A stretch of DNA of 14,036 bases, taken from NCBI GenBank assembly GCA_963578625.1, contig CAUZEO010000114.1, positions 1-14,036 of the forward strand, in the 5' to 3' direction. Under the pieces are notes generated by a model. It ran no database searches and was not told the origin of the DNA. It was given only the letters and a program-made list of their open reading frames with translations. Made by a program: the position numbers and the translations under genes. The stretch is from CAUZEO01 sp963578625. GTDB lineage: Bacteria > Verrucomicrobiota > Kiritimatiellia > SLOV01. Positions within the stretch are counted from its first letter, which is position 1; every line of letters starts with the position of its first letter. Of the stretch, positions 7,403 through 14,036 are shown piece by piece.

Positions 7403-9802
7403 ATGTCTCGACGGAAGATCCTGTCGTTTCTTTGCGCAATGATTCTGGCGGTTTCTGCGGTTGCTCAACCGCAGAACCTCGTCCTGAACCGGCCGTACGA
7501 CTACTGGCCGGTACCGGCCTATGGCGGACCCAACGAGTGCACGGACGCCGGGGACGCGGTTCAGCTCACGGACGGTGTCGCGGGCGGAGCGGCTTGGGGC
7601 AGCAAGCCGACCGTCGGCTGGAGCGCCGGCCTCAACGTCCCGGTGGTGGTCCGGTTCGATTTGGGCGAAGCGGCGACTTTGTCGGAACTCCGATTCAATA
7701 CTGTTGGCGGCGGCGGCGCCGGAGTCGTGGACGTGGGGCTAAGGATCTATGGCAGTCTGGACAACCAGGACTACATACCTATCGGGGAGCGAAAGCCCCC
7801 GAGCGCGGCCGAAGCGGACAAGGGAACTCGCCGCAGCATTCAGATGGTCGTGCCGCTGAACGGCGCGAAAGCGAGGTACGTGGCGGTAGCAGCAATGGCG
7901 CCGGATCCCTATGGTTTCGTATTCGTCGATGAGATTGAACTCATGGGCGTCCTTCCCGCCGATCCGAAATCCATCCTGCCTATTCAGCCGGGCATACCCG
8001 GCGGCAGTGCCAAGGAACTGCAGCAGACGCTGGCGGGGGGGCGTCGAAGACTGGACAAGTTGAATAGCTTGGTCGCGCCGATCGAACGGCACATCCGGCA
8101 GTGGCCCAAGGAACACGCGCAGGCGCAGGAGCGTGAGCTCGCAGCGCTTCGAGCCCGGGCGATCGAAGAATTCAGGGAGTACGACAAGCTCCGGGCGGAA
8201 CTGACCACAGGCCATCGGGACAGGGCCCGGGAGGTGTACGAATCGGAGACGCTGGTGTGGGAAGTAACTCCGGACGATGCGTTCACCCCACTTTCCCTGC
8301 CGCATGAGCTGAAACCACGGCGATCGGCCTCCATCCACACGGTCATCAGCGCCCTGGAGGCCACGGCCCTGGGCGCCGCCAACCTCACGGATCGGGAACT
8401 GCCGCTGAGAATCTCGCTCAGCGGCGGCGAGAACGCCGCCCCGCGGATAACCGTTCGGGTGGGCCGGTTTTTTGTGACCGGCAACGCCCGTTACGTCCCC
8501 GACGCACTGCTGGCCAACGACTGCCCGCAGGTGATCCCCTCGGGTGAATCGAAACTCATCTGGCTGGAATCGGAAAGCAGCGGGGCCAAACCCGGCCTGT
8601 ACAACTACGAGGTAAGCGTGCATGTCGGCGAAAAGACCCGCCTCATCCCCCTGAAGGTTCAGGTTCACGACGTCGTGCTCAGCCGCGAGACCCCGCTGTC
8701 GACCGGCAACTGGTCCGATCTGAACACCGGCGATGGCGCTACATTCGGTAACTTGAGCGAGGTCCGTGACGCGATGCTCTCGCATCGCATCACGGTCGGG
8801 GCCATGACGTCCTACCCGTGGCCTGCCAGGGACGACCAGGGCCGCGTGATCCGCCCCCTGCAACTTGATTTCGCCGACCTGGACAAGGCCCTGGCATTCC
8901 ACAAGGACTTCCCGCAGATCAGCTTCTTTTTCGGATTCAACCAGCACGTCGAACCTCCACAGCGCGACCGTTTCGGGCCGGTGGAATGGATGAGCGACGA
9001 GTTCAAGGAGATCTTCCGCGAGTGGATCGGCGCGATCATCGGCCGCATCCGGGCGAGCGGCCGCGATTACGACCAGTTCTGCTTCATGAACTTTGACGAA
9101 ACCCTGGATGAAAAGGTGGAGCAGCTCTGCGAATTGACGCACTCGGCGGACCCGAATGTTCGCGTGATGATCACGGTGCCCCAGGCCAGCAGCAAGGCGA
9201 CCAGCGGACTGACGGCAGCCGGCATGAATATCTTCTGCTACCACGCGCCGCGCCTGGAATACGACAACGCGCCGGAAGGGATGGACGTCCTCGCCTCGGA
9301 CGGGCGCGAACTGTGGTTCTACAACGCGGCCGATGCCGCACACGGCGTCGGCAAGGAGCCCGATCCGCTGGGTTATTACCGCTACCTGCACTGGACCGCG
9401 TTCTATCATGGGGCCACCGGCGTGCACTTCTGGAATATGCTGTGGAGCCACGGCAGGTCGCCGGTCTGGACCGAAGAGCCGGTGGGGGCTGCGTACTTCC
9501 CGATGGTTTACTGCCTGGGGCCGGGGTATCCCGAGCCGCCGGAAGATGTGAGAACGGCGGAAACCGTCATCCCCAGCCGCCGCTGGCAGCACGTGCGGAT
9601 GGGCATTGAGGACTACATGCTCTTGAAGATGGCGCGGGAGAGAATCGACGCGCTGGGCGACGACGGCGCGGCGTACCGGAACCAGCTCGACGAGCTGGTC
9701 CGGACCGTGCTCACCAACCGCGCAGCGGACCGTGGCCTTTTTCGCGCCAAGCGCAAGGAGCTAGTGGAGATGGTGGAAGCGCTGGCGGGAAGGGCATCGT
9801 AA
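7403..9802 (+). CDS. Secreted discoidin (F5/8 type C)-domain protein with GH123/DUF4091-like catalytic region, copy A
   Basis: This 799-residue protein has a signal peptide (MSRRKILSFLCAMILAVSAV, cleavage near AVA-Q at 21/22). Residues ~26-183 form a galactose-binding/discoidin-like beta-sandwich (VVRFDLGEAATLSELRFNT, LRIYGSLDNQDYIPIGE, ARYVAVAAMA, VFVDEIELMG). A predicted helical linker (~203-285) and a beta-rich region precede a TIM-barrel-like half with the acidic pair D565-E566 in FMNFDETLD. The protein ends with RRWQHVRMGIEDYMLLKMA (~726-744), the C-terminal hallmark of DUF4091/GH123-like proteins. GH123 enzymes include beta-N-acetylgalactosaminidases that use a D-E pair and substrate assistance (family knowledge); activity here is inferred. 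Codons 27-207 lie in a 542-base inverted repeat shared with the gene at 10986-13463. Four bases separate its stop from the next gene's ATG, indicating an operon. The domain order matches that paralogue. Confidence 0.8.
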   Translation: MSRRKILSFLCAMILAVSAVAQPQNLVLNRPYDYWPVPAYGGPNECTDAGDAVQLTDGVAGGAAWGSKPTVGWSAGLNVPVVVRFDLGEAATLSELRFNTVGGGGAGVVDVGLRIYGSLDNQDYIPIGERKPPSAAEADKGTRRSIQMVVPLNGAKARYVAVAAMAPDPYGFVFVDEIELMGVLPADPKSILPIQPGIPGGSAKELQQTLAGGRRRLDKLNSLVAPIERHIRQWPKEHAQAQERELAALRARAIEEFREYDKLRAELTTGHRDRAREVYESETLVWEVTPDDAFTPLSLPHELKPRRSASIHTVISALEATALGAANLTDRELPLRISLSGGENAAPRITVRVGRFFVTGNARYVPDALLANDCPQVIPSGESKLIWLESESSGAKPGLYNYEVSVHVGEKTRLIPLKVQVHDVVLSRETPLSTGNWSDLNTGDGATFGNLSEVRDAMLSHRITVGAMTSYPWPARDDQGRVIRPLQLDFADLDKALAFHKDFPQISFFFGFNQHVEPPQRDRFGPVEWMSDEFKEIFREWIGAIIGRIRASGRDYDQFCFMNFDETLDEKVEQLCELTHSADPNVRVMITVPQASSKATSGLTAAGMNIFCYHAPRLEYDNAPEGMDVLASDGRELWFYNAADAAHGVGKEPDPLGYYRYLHWTAFYHGATGVHFWNMLWSHGRSPVWTEEPVGAAYFPMVYCLGPGYPEPPEDVRTAETVIPSRRWQHVRMGIEDYMLLKMARERIDALGDDGAAYRNQLDELVRTVLTNRAADRGLFRAKRKELVEMVEALAGRAS
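7482..8023 (+). repeat. 542-bp inverted repeat, arm 1 (discoidin domain of copy A)
   Basis: Hand alignment with the reverse complement of 12816-13357 gives 542 positions, no gaps and 23 mismatches, about 96% identity. Similarity falls off sharply at both ends: just after GGAACTGCAG at 8023, and upstream of TCCTGAACC at 7482. The repeat encodes residues 27-207. Eight of the 23 mismatches fall in 12 bases (7904-7915). Confidence 0.93.
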
Positions 9803-9806
9803 TTTC

Positions 9807-10655
9807 ATGAGAAACGAATTCAGCTATTCCACCTTCGGGTTCAGCGATCGGGATCTGCTCGCGGCGCTCGACGCCGTCGCGTCTGCGGGCTTCGCACAAA
9901 CCGAGATCGTGGGAGAGAGCCCGCATATGGACCCGCCGCCCACCGGATCCGCGTTGTCCGCGCTGCGACAGCGATTGGCGCGCTGCGGCCTGCGCGTGCG
10001 AACGGTTCACGGTCCCATGCGCCGAAATGTTCCCGGCGCACCTGACGAGGAGTGGCGCAGGGAGATCCTGGTGAACCTGGTGGACCATCTCCGCTGCGCC
10101 TCGGAGCTATCGGCCGAAGGTATGGTCGTCCATCCCGTGCCCAATCCCATGTTCGTGTCCGATCCGGACGCCTCCGACCTCCCGGATCGGATGCGTCGCG
10201 CCTTTGTTCGCTCGCTTGACGAGCTCGTCCCGGTCGCGCAGGAGGCAGGTGTGCGTCTCCTGTTCGAGAACCTTCCTTACGACTGCGACTATCCCTTGCT
10301 CTCCCTGGCCGAGTTACGGGAGGCCATCGAACCCTATCCGGCCGAGGCAGCGGGCCTTCTCATCGACACGGGGCACGCGGTTATCTCCGGCCACGATCCG
10401 GCCGACGAGATACGCGCGGCCGGCGATCGCCTGTGGGGTACACACCTCCAGGATACCGATGGCACCGAGGATTGTCACTGGATGCCGGGCGACGGCGTGA
10501 CGGATTGGGACGCCGTCCGCACTGCGTTGGAAGAAATCGGCTACGCAGGCCCGTGGACTTTCGAGATCGGTTCTTCACGCGACAAGGCGACACGCGAGGA
10601 AATTGCGCGGGCAACCCGAGCCATGGCGGATCGATGGAACGGGCCTTCCCGGTGA
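9807..10655 (+). CDS. Sugar phosphate isomerase/epimerase-like TIM-barrel protein (xylose isomerase-like, AP-endonuclease-2 fold)
   Basis: This 282-residue cytoplasmic protein has the metal-binding layout of the xylose isomerase-like TIM-barrel superfamily: E154 in LLFENLP, D187 and H190 in LLIDTGHAV, H213 and D216 in THLQDTDG, H224 in CHWMPGDG, and E253 in WTFEIG. The N-terminus (EFSYSTFGFSDRDLLAALDA) is a typical first strand and helix. The length is usual for the family. Members isomerise or epimerise keto/aldo sugars or act as endonucleases; the position directly behind a secreted glycoside hydrolase favours a sugar role (inference). The start ATG 9807 lies four bases after the stop of the upstream gene. 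The nearest purine-rich stretch (GGGAAGGG) is about 13 bases upstream, inside that gene, so translational coupling is likely. It has no signal peptide. The specific substrate cannot be read from the sequence. Confidence 0.85.
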   Translation: MRNEFSYSTFGFSDRDLLAALDAVASAGFAQTEIVGESPHMDPPPTGSALSALRQRLARCGLRVRTVHGPMRRNVPGAPDEEWRREILVNLVDHLRCASELSAEGMVVHPVPNPMFVSDPDASDLPDRMRRAFVRSLDELVPVAQEAGVRLLFENLPYDCDYPLLSLAELREAIEPYPAEAAGLLIDTGHAVISGHDPADEIRAAGDRLWGTHLQDTDGTEDCHWMPGDGVTDWDAVRTALEEIGYAGPWTFEIGSSRDKATREEIARATRAMADRWNGPSR

Positions 10656-10664
10656 ATCATGTCG

Positions 10665-10785
10665 TCACGGTCGCCACCGGACAAGACACACCTCGTGCCG
10701 CTGACATCCTTGACAACGCCGGCAGCGCGCAACGACTCCGTGCGGAAGTCGTAACGCAGCATCAGGTCGCGATCGCCGGCCCATG
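10665..10785 (-). pseudogene. Scrambled remnant: LamG-like N-terminal piece joined to a sialidase-like C-terminal tail
   Basis: On the minus strand, 10698-10785 reads AGDRDLMLRYDFRTESLRAA and continues GVVKDVSG, matching 14 of 23 positions of the LamG start of the hydrolase at 4327-7176 (LKLHYDFSRESL, then VRDVSG). Directly after it and in another frame, 10665-10697 reads HEVCLVRWRP and a stop. EVCLVRWRP plus TGA is identical in protein to the end of the sialidase at 2333-4171, while five codons differ by synonymous third-base changes. The tail therefore comes from a diverged, once functional paralogue. The two pieces are what an internal deletion would leave, either of a LamG-hydrolase plus sialidase gene pair or of one LamG-sialidase fusion gene. 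The hydrophobic core of a signal peptide is not recognisable upstream, although AWA-GD looks like the end of one. Confidence 0.6.
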
Positions 10786-10800
10786 CCGTGCCGGCATGGG
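10780..10800. other. Perfect 9-bp hairpin between convergent genes
   Basis: CCCATGCCG, loop TGC, CGGCATGGG: nine perfect pairs with a three-base loop. It lies between two convergent genes, 125 bases after the isomerase stop and 186 bases from the paralogue's stop. No T-tract follows on either strand, so it is only a possible transcription end or RNA-stability element. Confidence 0.45.
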
Positions 10801-10985
10801 ATGATGTCCGGCTGCAGTCGTTCGCGCGTGATGCTCGTCTCATCCACGTGCAGGAAGCTCGGTCGGCGAAAGACGGCGATCTGTCCCGGCGCGACCTCTA
10901 TCAGATTCCCGAAGCCCTCAGCTTGTCGGATGTCGTTGTGGTGCCTGTCACTACTGTGGTTGCCGTCTCCCGTCGTCTTTCCGTA
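10801..10985. other. Rest of the 330-base convergent gap (10656-10985), coding status unclear
   Basis: Both strands stay open here and look coding-like. On the minus strand the frame of the preceding GH123-like gene continues past its TGA (10986-10988) without a stop to 10665, reading for example NLIEVAPGQIAVFRRPSFLH and then VDETSITRERLQPDII. On the plus strand a frame from ATG 10788 reads DARLIHVQEARSAKDGDLSR and later SDVVVVPVTTVVAV. I recognise neither, and neither has a usable start with a ribosome site. One may be decayed sequence from a lost gene; the other would be its shadow. Confidence 0.3.
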
Positions 10986-13463
10986 TCAACCTTCGCCTTT
11001 TGCGTTCAGCGTTTCCACCAACCGGATCAGTTCCAGACGTTTCAATCTGAATGTTCGCCTGGTCTCGATAGACGGGTTGGCGTCCGGCAGATTTGAGAGC
11101 GCCGTCTTCAGGATGGCGTCAAGCTGCTGCTGATACGCCGCCCGCCGTGCGGGCCCGGTAGAGGCGATTCCATCCTGGACCAACTTCAGCAGCATGTAGT
11201 CCTCGATGCCCATGCGCGTGTGTTCCCAGCGTCGGGTCGGAATCACGATCTCGGCTGTCTTCACGTCCGCAGGCGCCGGGGTCTTCTTGCTGATCGTATC
11301 GACCATAGGAAAGAAGAGCGGGTCCTCCCACGGGTTCAGGCCGGACCGCGTGTTGTTGTGCAGCATATCCCAGAACCCGACGCCGGTAATCCCGTGCCGG
11401 AACGCCAGCCAGTGCATGAGGCGGTACACGCTCAGCGGGTCCCGTTCCCGCCCATTACCGAAAAAGGAATCCGCCGCGTGGTATACCCACAGTTTCCTCC
11501 CGCCCGAAGTGAGCAGCTCGAAACCATCCGTCCACCCGTGTCCGGTCGCGACCTGATCGTATTTCAGGTGGGTCCCGTGGTAGACGTAAATGTCAATCCC
11601 CGCATCAACGAACTCCCGCACGGAAGCTGCATCCGCCCCTGGGATCGTGGCCATGATCTTAACCTTGGGGTCGGCCTCCTTTACCAGCCGGCAGAATTCG
11701 GCCACCTTGCTGTCGAGTGTCTCATCGAAGAACTGAAAATAGAAGCCGTCATAGTCTCGCCCCGACTGCTTGACTCGGCCGACGAACTTGGTCACCCATT
11801 CCTTGACTATCGCCCTGTATTCATCGCTCATCCATTCCGCCGTACCGAACCAGTCGAGGGACGGGTTGCTGTACGACTGGTGGAGAGGATAGAAGAAGCT
11901 GATCCACGGGAAGTCCTTGTTGAACTCCAGGTACTTGTCCAACCGCGTGAAGTCGATCTCCACGGGACGGATGATGTTTTCCGCGCTATCTTTCTCGGGA
12001 AACCCCACCGAGGAACACGCCCCGTCCGTGATCCGATACTTGAGCATCTGTTCCCGCACCTTTTCGAACACCGGTCTGTACACGGCGGGGTCGCCGCTGT
12101 CGCCATCGTTCAGGTACGCCCAGTTGAAGGCGTCCATTTGCGGTTTCTTGGAGAGGGTTACATTGTGTACCGTCACCTCAAGAGGAATCTGACGGAGCTG
12201 TTCCCCGACCCGCACGGATATCGAGTACATGTATGTTCCGGCGTTTGCATCGGTGCTCTCAACGCCGGCCCAGACGAGTCTCGCTTCGCCCGAGGGAATG
12301 ACCTGGGGGCAGTCGGACGCCAGAAGCGCGTCCGGCACGTACTGCCCGCCCTTGGTCGTGAAGAACCTCGCGACACGCAACGTCACTTGCGGCGAGCCTT
12401 TGCCACCGCCGGACACAGATACGCTGAGGGCCTGCGGCTTGTCCGTGAGGTTGGCCACGCCCAGCGCGGTAGCCTCCAGCGCGTTGATGACCGTATGCAC
12501 GGACGCCTGCTGAGCCGGTCGGACCGATTCCGGAAGTGAGAGCATTACGAATTTCTCGTCAGGCAAGGCCTCCCACACGAGCGTATCGTTGCTATATACG
12601 CTCTTCGCCCGTATTCGCTGCCGCTGCATAAACGCCAGGCGCAGTTTTTCGAAATCCTCGGGCCTGGGCGTCTTCATCGCCTCGGCCAGGAACGCATCCC
12701 TGTCCTTGCGGGCATCCGAGGCAAGCGATGTCGGCCACGAAGAAACCTGACGCTCCATCGGGGCAACCAAATTGCCCGCGAGGATGAATGATCGCCTGCC
12801 TCCACTCAACACTCCCTGCAGTTCCCTGGCACTGCCGCCGGGTATGCCCGGCTGAATGGGCAGGATGGTTTTCGGATCGGCGGGAAGGACGCCCATGAGT
12901 TCAATCTCATCGACAAACACGAAATACCACGTCGCCGGCGCCATTGCTGCTACCGCCACGTACCTCGCTTTCGCGCCGTTCAGCGGCACGACCATCTGAA
13001 TGCTGCGGCGAGTTCCCTTGTCCGCTTCGGCCACGCTCGGGGGCTTTCGCTCCCCGATAGGTATGTAGTCCTGGTTGTCCAGACTGCCATAGATCCTTAG
13101 CCCCACGTCCACGACTCCGGCGACGCCGCCGCCAACCGTATTGAATCGGAGTTCCGACAAAGTCGCCGCTTCCCCCAGATCGAACCGGACCACCACCGGG
13201 ACGTTGACGCCGGCGCACCAGCCGACGGTCGGCTTGCTGCCCCAGTCCGCTCCGCCCGCGACACCGTCCGTGAGCTGAACCGCGTCCCCGGCATCCGTGC
13301 ACTCGTTGGGTCCGCCATAGGCCGGTACCGGCCAGTAGTCGTACGGCCGGTTCAGGATCAGATTCGTCTCCTCCGCCGCGGCATCGGAAACGCCGCAGAC
13401 GACTCCCGCCGTCAACCCCATTGCCGCCAACATGCACATCACATACGACCATGTCCTGACCAT
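10986..13463 (-). CDS. Secreted discoidin (F5/8 type C)-domain protein with GH123/DUF4091-like catalytic region, copy B
   Basis: This 825-residue paralogue of the gene at 7403-9802 has the same architecture. It has a signal peptide (hydrophobic core ~8-25, cleavage near AAA-EE at 30/31), a discoidin-like domain at ~35-192, a helical linker (~213-290), a beta region, and a TIM-barrel-like half with D580-E581 in FQFFDETLD. The C-terminal signature is RRWEHTRMGIEDYMLLKL (~744-761). Codons 36-216 fall in the 542-base repeat shared with copy A, whereas the rest aligns only at the level of a diverged homologue (for example ISFFFGFNQHV against ISFFYPLHQSY). It carries extra cysteines at 10, 23 and 83 but no clear lipobox. 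ATG 13463 is chosen because AAAGGAG sits six bases upstream and it begins the signal peptide. An ATG at 13541 also has GGAG five bases upstream but would add 26 non-hydrophobic residues. It has no co-directional close neighbour: a 259-base gap separates it from the beta-helix gene upstream. Confidence 0.8.
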   Translation of the reverse strand: MVRTWSYVMCMLAAMGLTAGVVCGVSDAAAEETNLILNRPYDYWPVPAYGGPNECTDAGDAVQLTDGVAGGADWGSKPTVGWCAGVNVPVVVRFDLGEAATLSELRFNTVGGGVAGVVDVGLRIYGSLDNQDYIPIGERKPPSVAEADKGTRRSIQMVVPLNGAKARYVAVAAMAPATWYFVFVDEIELMGVLPADPKTILPIQPGIPGGSARELQGVLSGGRRSFILAGNLVAPMERQVSSWPTSLASDARKDRDAFLAEAMKTPRPEDFEKLRLAFMQRQRIRAKSVYSNDTLVWEALPDEKFVMLSLPESVRPAQQASVHTVINALEATALGVANLTDKPQALSVSVSGGGKGSPQVTLRVARFFTTKGGQYVPDALLASDCPQVIPSGEARLVWAGVESTDANAGTYMYSISVRVGEQLRQIPLEVTVHNVTLSKKPQMDAFNWAYLNDGDSGDPAVYRPVFEKVREQMLKYRITDGACSSVGFPEKDSAENIIRPVEIDFTRLDKYLEFNKDFPWISFFYPLHQSYSNPSLDWFGTAEWMSDEYRAIVKEWVTKFVGRVKQSGRDYDGFYFQFFDETLDSKVAEFCRLVKEADPKVKIMATIPGADAASVREFVDAGIDIYVYHGTHLKYDQVATGHGWTDGFELLTSGGRKLWVYHAADSFFGNGRERDPLSVYRLMHWLAFRHGITGVGFWDMLHNNTRSGLNPWEDPLFFPMVDTISKKTPAPADVKTAEIVIPTRRWEHTRMGIEDYMLLKLVQDGIASTGPARRAAYQQQLDAILKTALSNLPDANPSIETRRTFRLKRLELIRLVETLNAKGEG
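12816..13357 (-). repeat. 542-bp inverted repeat, arm 2 (discoidin domain of copy B)
   Basis: This is the inverted partner of 7482-8023, with 23 mismatches and no gaps in a hand alignment. It encodes residues 36-216 of copy B. Eleven residues differ between the two encoded domains, four of them consecutive (DPYG in copy A, ATWY in copy B). Confidence 0.93.
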
Positions 13464-13722
13464 AACGCTCTCCTTTCGCTCGTAACCACCGAATCCCCGC
13501 GCCGGCGCCTCATCCGCGCTTCCGCCGATCTCGTCGGTCATCCGTTCTCCATCAAGGCTTCCACCCGATTAGCGCGGGCCGTCCCGAATAGTAGTGAGTG
13601 TACGTGGTAAAGGCTCGCAAAAAAATAACTTCACCACTTCAGGGCCAAGACTTGACACAATCTCGCGGCGATCCCCACGCGCCGAAATCCTCGAAATAGG
13701 TCAGCTATCCCCGGCTTCGCCA
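13464..13722 (-). promoter_or_regulatory. Gap with AT-rich island upstream of copy B (probable promoter region)
   Basis: These 259 bases separate the beta-helix gene end from copy B. Around 13580-13640 the sequence is conspicuously AT-rich for this window; read on the minus strand it holds a run of seven Ts at 13620-13626 followed by TTTACC and TACTAT. No -35/-10 pair with proper spacing stands out, so only the region is called. Nearer the beta-helix stop, a minus-strand frame reads MAKPGIADLFRGFRRVGIAA to a stop at 13631; it begins at the ATG overlapping the beta-helix stop and shows no recognised domain. Confidence 0.3.
13470..13476 (-). promoter_or_regulatory. Shine-Dalgarno site fixing the start of copy B
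   Basis: On the minus strand, AAAGGAG lies six bases before ATG 13463. It selects the start that begins the signal peptide over the upstream in-frame ATG at 13541. Confidence 0.75.
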
Positions 13723-14036
13723 TCACGTTCGGTGGCCCAGTCGTCCGATCTTGCTCACGTCGATGGGTTGGAAGCCCAGCTCGAAGGCGGGCGACTCGGG
13801 CCGCAGGCGCCAATCGCCGTTGTCGCGGTCGACGAACAGCGGATCCCCGAACCGCGAATGCTCGTCGCGCCCGAGATCGCGCCATTGCTGGAACGTTTGC
13901 ACCTTCGGCTCGTCCTCGCCGAACCCGGATGCCTCGATCGTCGGCTGGGCCCCGGCGGGCAGATCGTACAGGTTGTAGTCGCATTCGGCGTACGCATCGG
14001 CGGTGCGGGGGTTGATGGCCAGCAGGTCCGCGTCGG
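13723..14036 (-). CDS. C-terminal fragment of a right-handed parallel beta-helix (pectate-lyase-like) protein, 5' end outside window
   Basis: On the minus strand an open frame enters from the right edge and runs for 103 residues to TGA at 13723-13725; no start codon is needed because the gene continues beyond 14036. The sequence has the recurrent closing pattern of right-handed beta-helix repeat proteins: a DYNLYDLP strand, then TFQQWRDLGRDEHSRFGDP, LFVDRDNGDWRLRPESPA, and the tail FELGFQPIDVSKIGRLG. Proteins with this ending are usually large and secreted and bind or cleave polysaccharides (family knowledge). Catalytic residues and export signal would lie outside the window, so lyase activity cannot be judged. 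It is on the same strand as copy B, which starts 259 bases downstream. Confidence 0.75.
   Translation of the reverse strand, partial: DADLLAINPRTADAYAECDYNLYDLPAGAQPTIEASGFGEDEPKVQTFQQWRDLGRDEHSRFGDPLFVDRDNGDWRLRPESPAFELGFQPIDVSKIGRLGHRT

Noticed and set aside
7739..9592. 617-codon minus-strand open frame opposite GH123-like copy A
   Set aside because: It mirrors a well-supported gene and shows no recognisable motif; this is a GC-rich shadow frame.
11220..12539. 439-codon plus-strand open frame opposite GH123-like copy B
   Set aside because: Same reason: antisense to a gene with clear family signatures, with no motif of its own.
13631..13984. Minus-strand 117-codon open frame over the beta-helix fragment
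   Set aside because: Another frame of the same region gives the typical beta-helix C-terminus (LFVDRDNGDWRLRPESPA), so this frame is mostly its shadow; only the part beyond the stop is unexplained.

Overview
The window is a GC-rich glycan-degradation locus. It holds six intact genes, one gene fragment at the right edge, and the debris of a further paralogue. The mix of gene families (a GH67/alpha-glucuronidase-like hydrolase, an Asp-box sialidase, a LamG-bearing hydrolase, two GH123/DUF4091-like proteins with discoidin domains, a xylose-isomerase-like TIM barrel, and the tail of a parallel beta-helix protein) is typical of carbohydrate-specialist bacteria of the PVC superphylum (Kiritimatiellota, Lentisphaerota, Planctomycetota) and similar metagenomic lineages. 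That placement is inferred from gene content and could be wrong. Several genes have good Shine-Dalgarno sites. I see no tRNA, rRNA, CRISPR array, phage gene, transporter or regulator.

Layout. (1) 167-2332 (+): alpha-glucuronidase-like hydrolase without a signal peptide; its frame is open to the left edge. (2) 2333-4171 (-): sialidase-type beta-propeller with five Asp boxes and an inserted GH2-like jelly roll. The stop codons of genes 1 and 2 abut in a shared TGATCA, inside a long stem-loop (2329-2391). (3) 4327-7176 (-): secreted LamG plus TIM-barrel-like hydrolase of no family I recognise. (4) 7177-7402: divergent regulatory gap with an inverted pair of REP-like hairpins and a half copy. (5) 7403-9802 (+): secreted discoidin plus GH123-like protein, followed 4 bases later by (6) 9807-10655 (+): sugar isomerase/epimerase-like TIM barrel. 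(7) 10656-10985: gap with a hairpin and a scrambled remnant joining a LamG-like start to a sialidase-like C-terminus. (8) 10986-13463 (-): second secreted discoidin plus GH123-like protein. (9) 13464-13722: gap with an AT-rich island. (10) 13723-14036 (-): C-terminal end of a right-handed beta-helix protein whose start lies outside.

How it may work together (inference): the LamG protein, the two GH123-like proteins and perhaps the beta-helix protein are exported and act on a complex, possibly amino-sugar- or acid-sugar-containing glycan. The GH67-like enzyme and the sialidase-like protein lack visible export signals and may finish released oligosaccharides in the cytoplasm. The TIM-barrel isomerase would pass a freed sugar into metabolism. 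No substrate can be named from sequence alone.

The most striking non-gene signal is a 542-bp inverted repeat, about 96% identical by hand count, covering only the discoidin domains of the two GH123-like genes while their catalytic halves have diverged strongly. This looks like recent gene conversion or domain copying. The REP-like hairpin pair, whose four differences are all compensatory base-pair swaps, is the second. The remnant at 10665-10785 suggests that this locus is actively duplicating, recombining and losing glycoside hydrolase genes.
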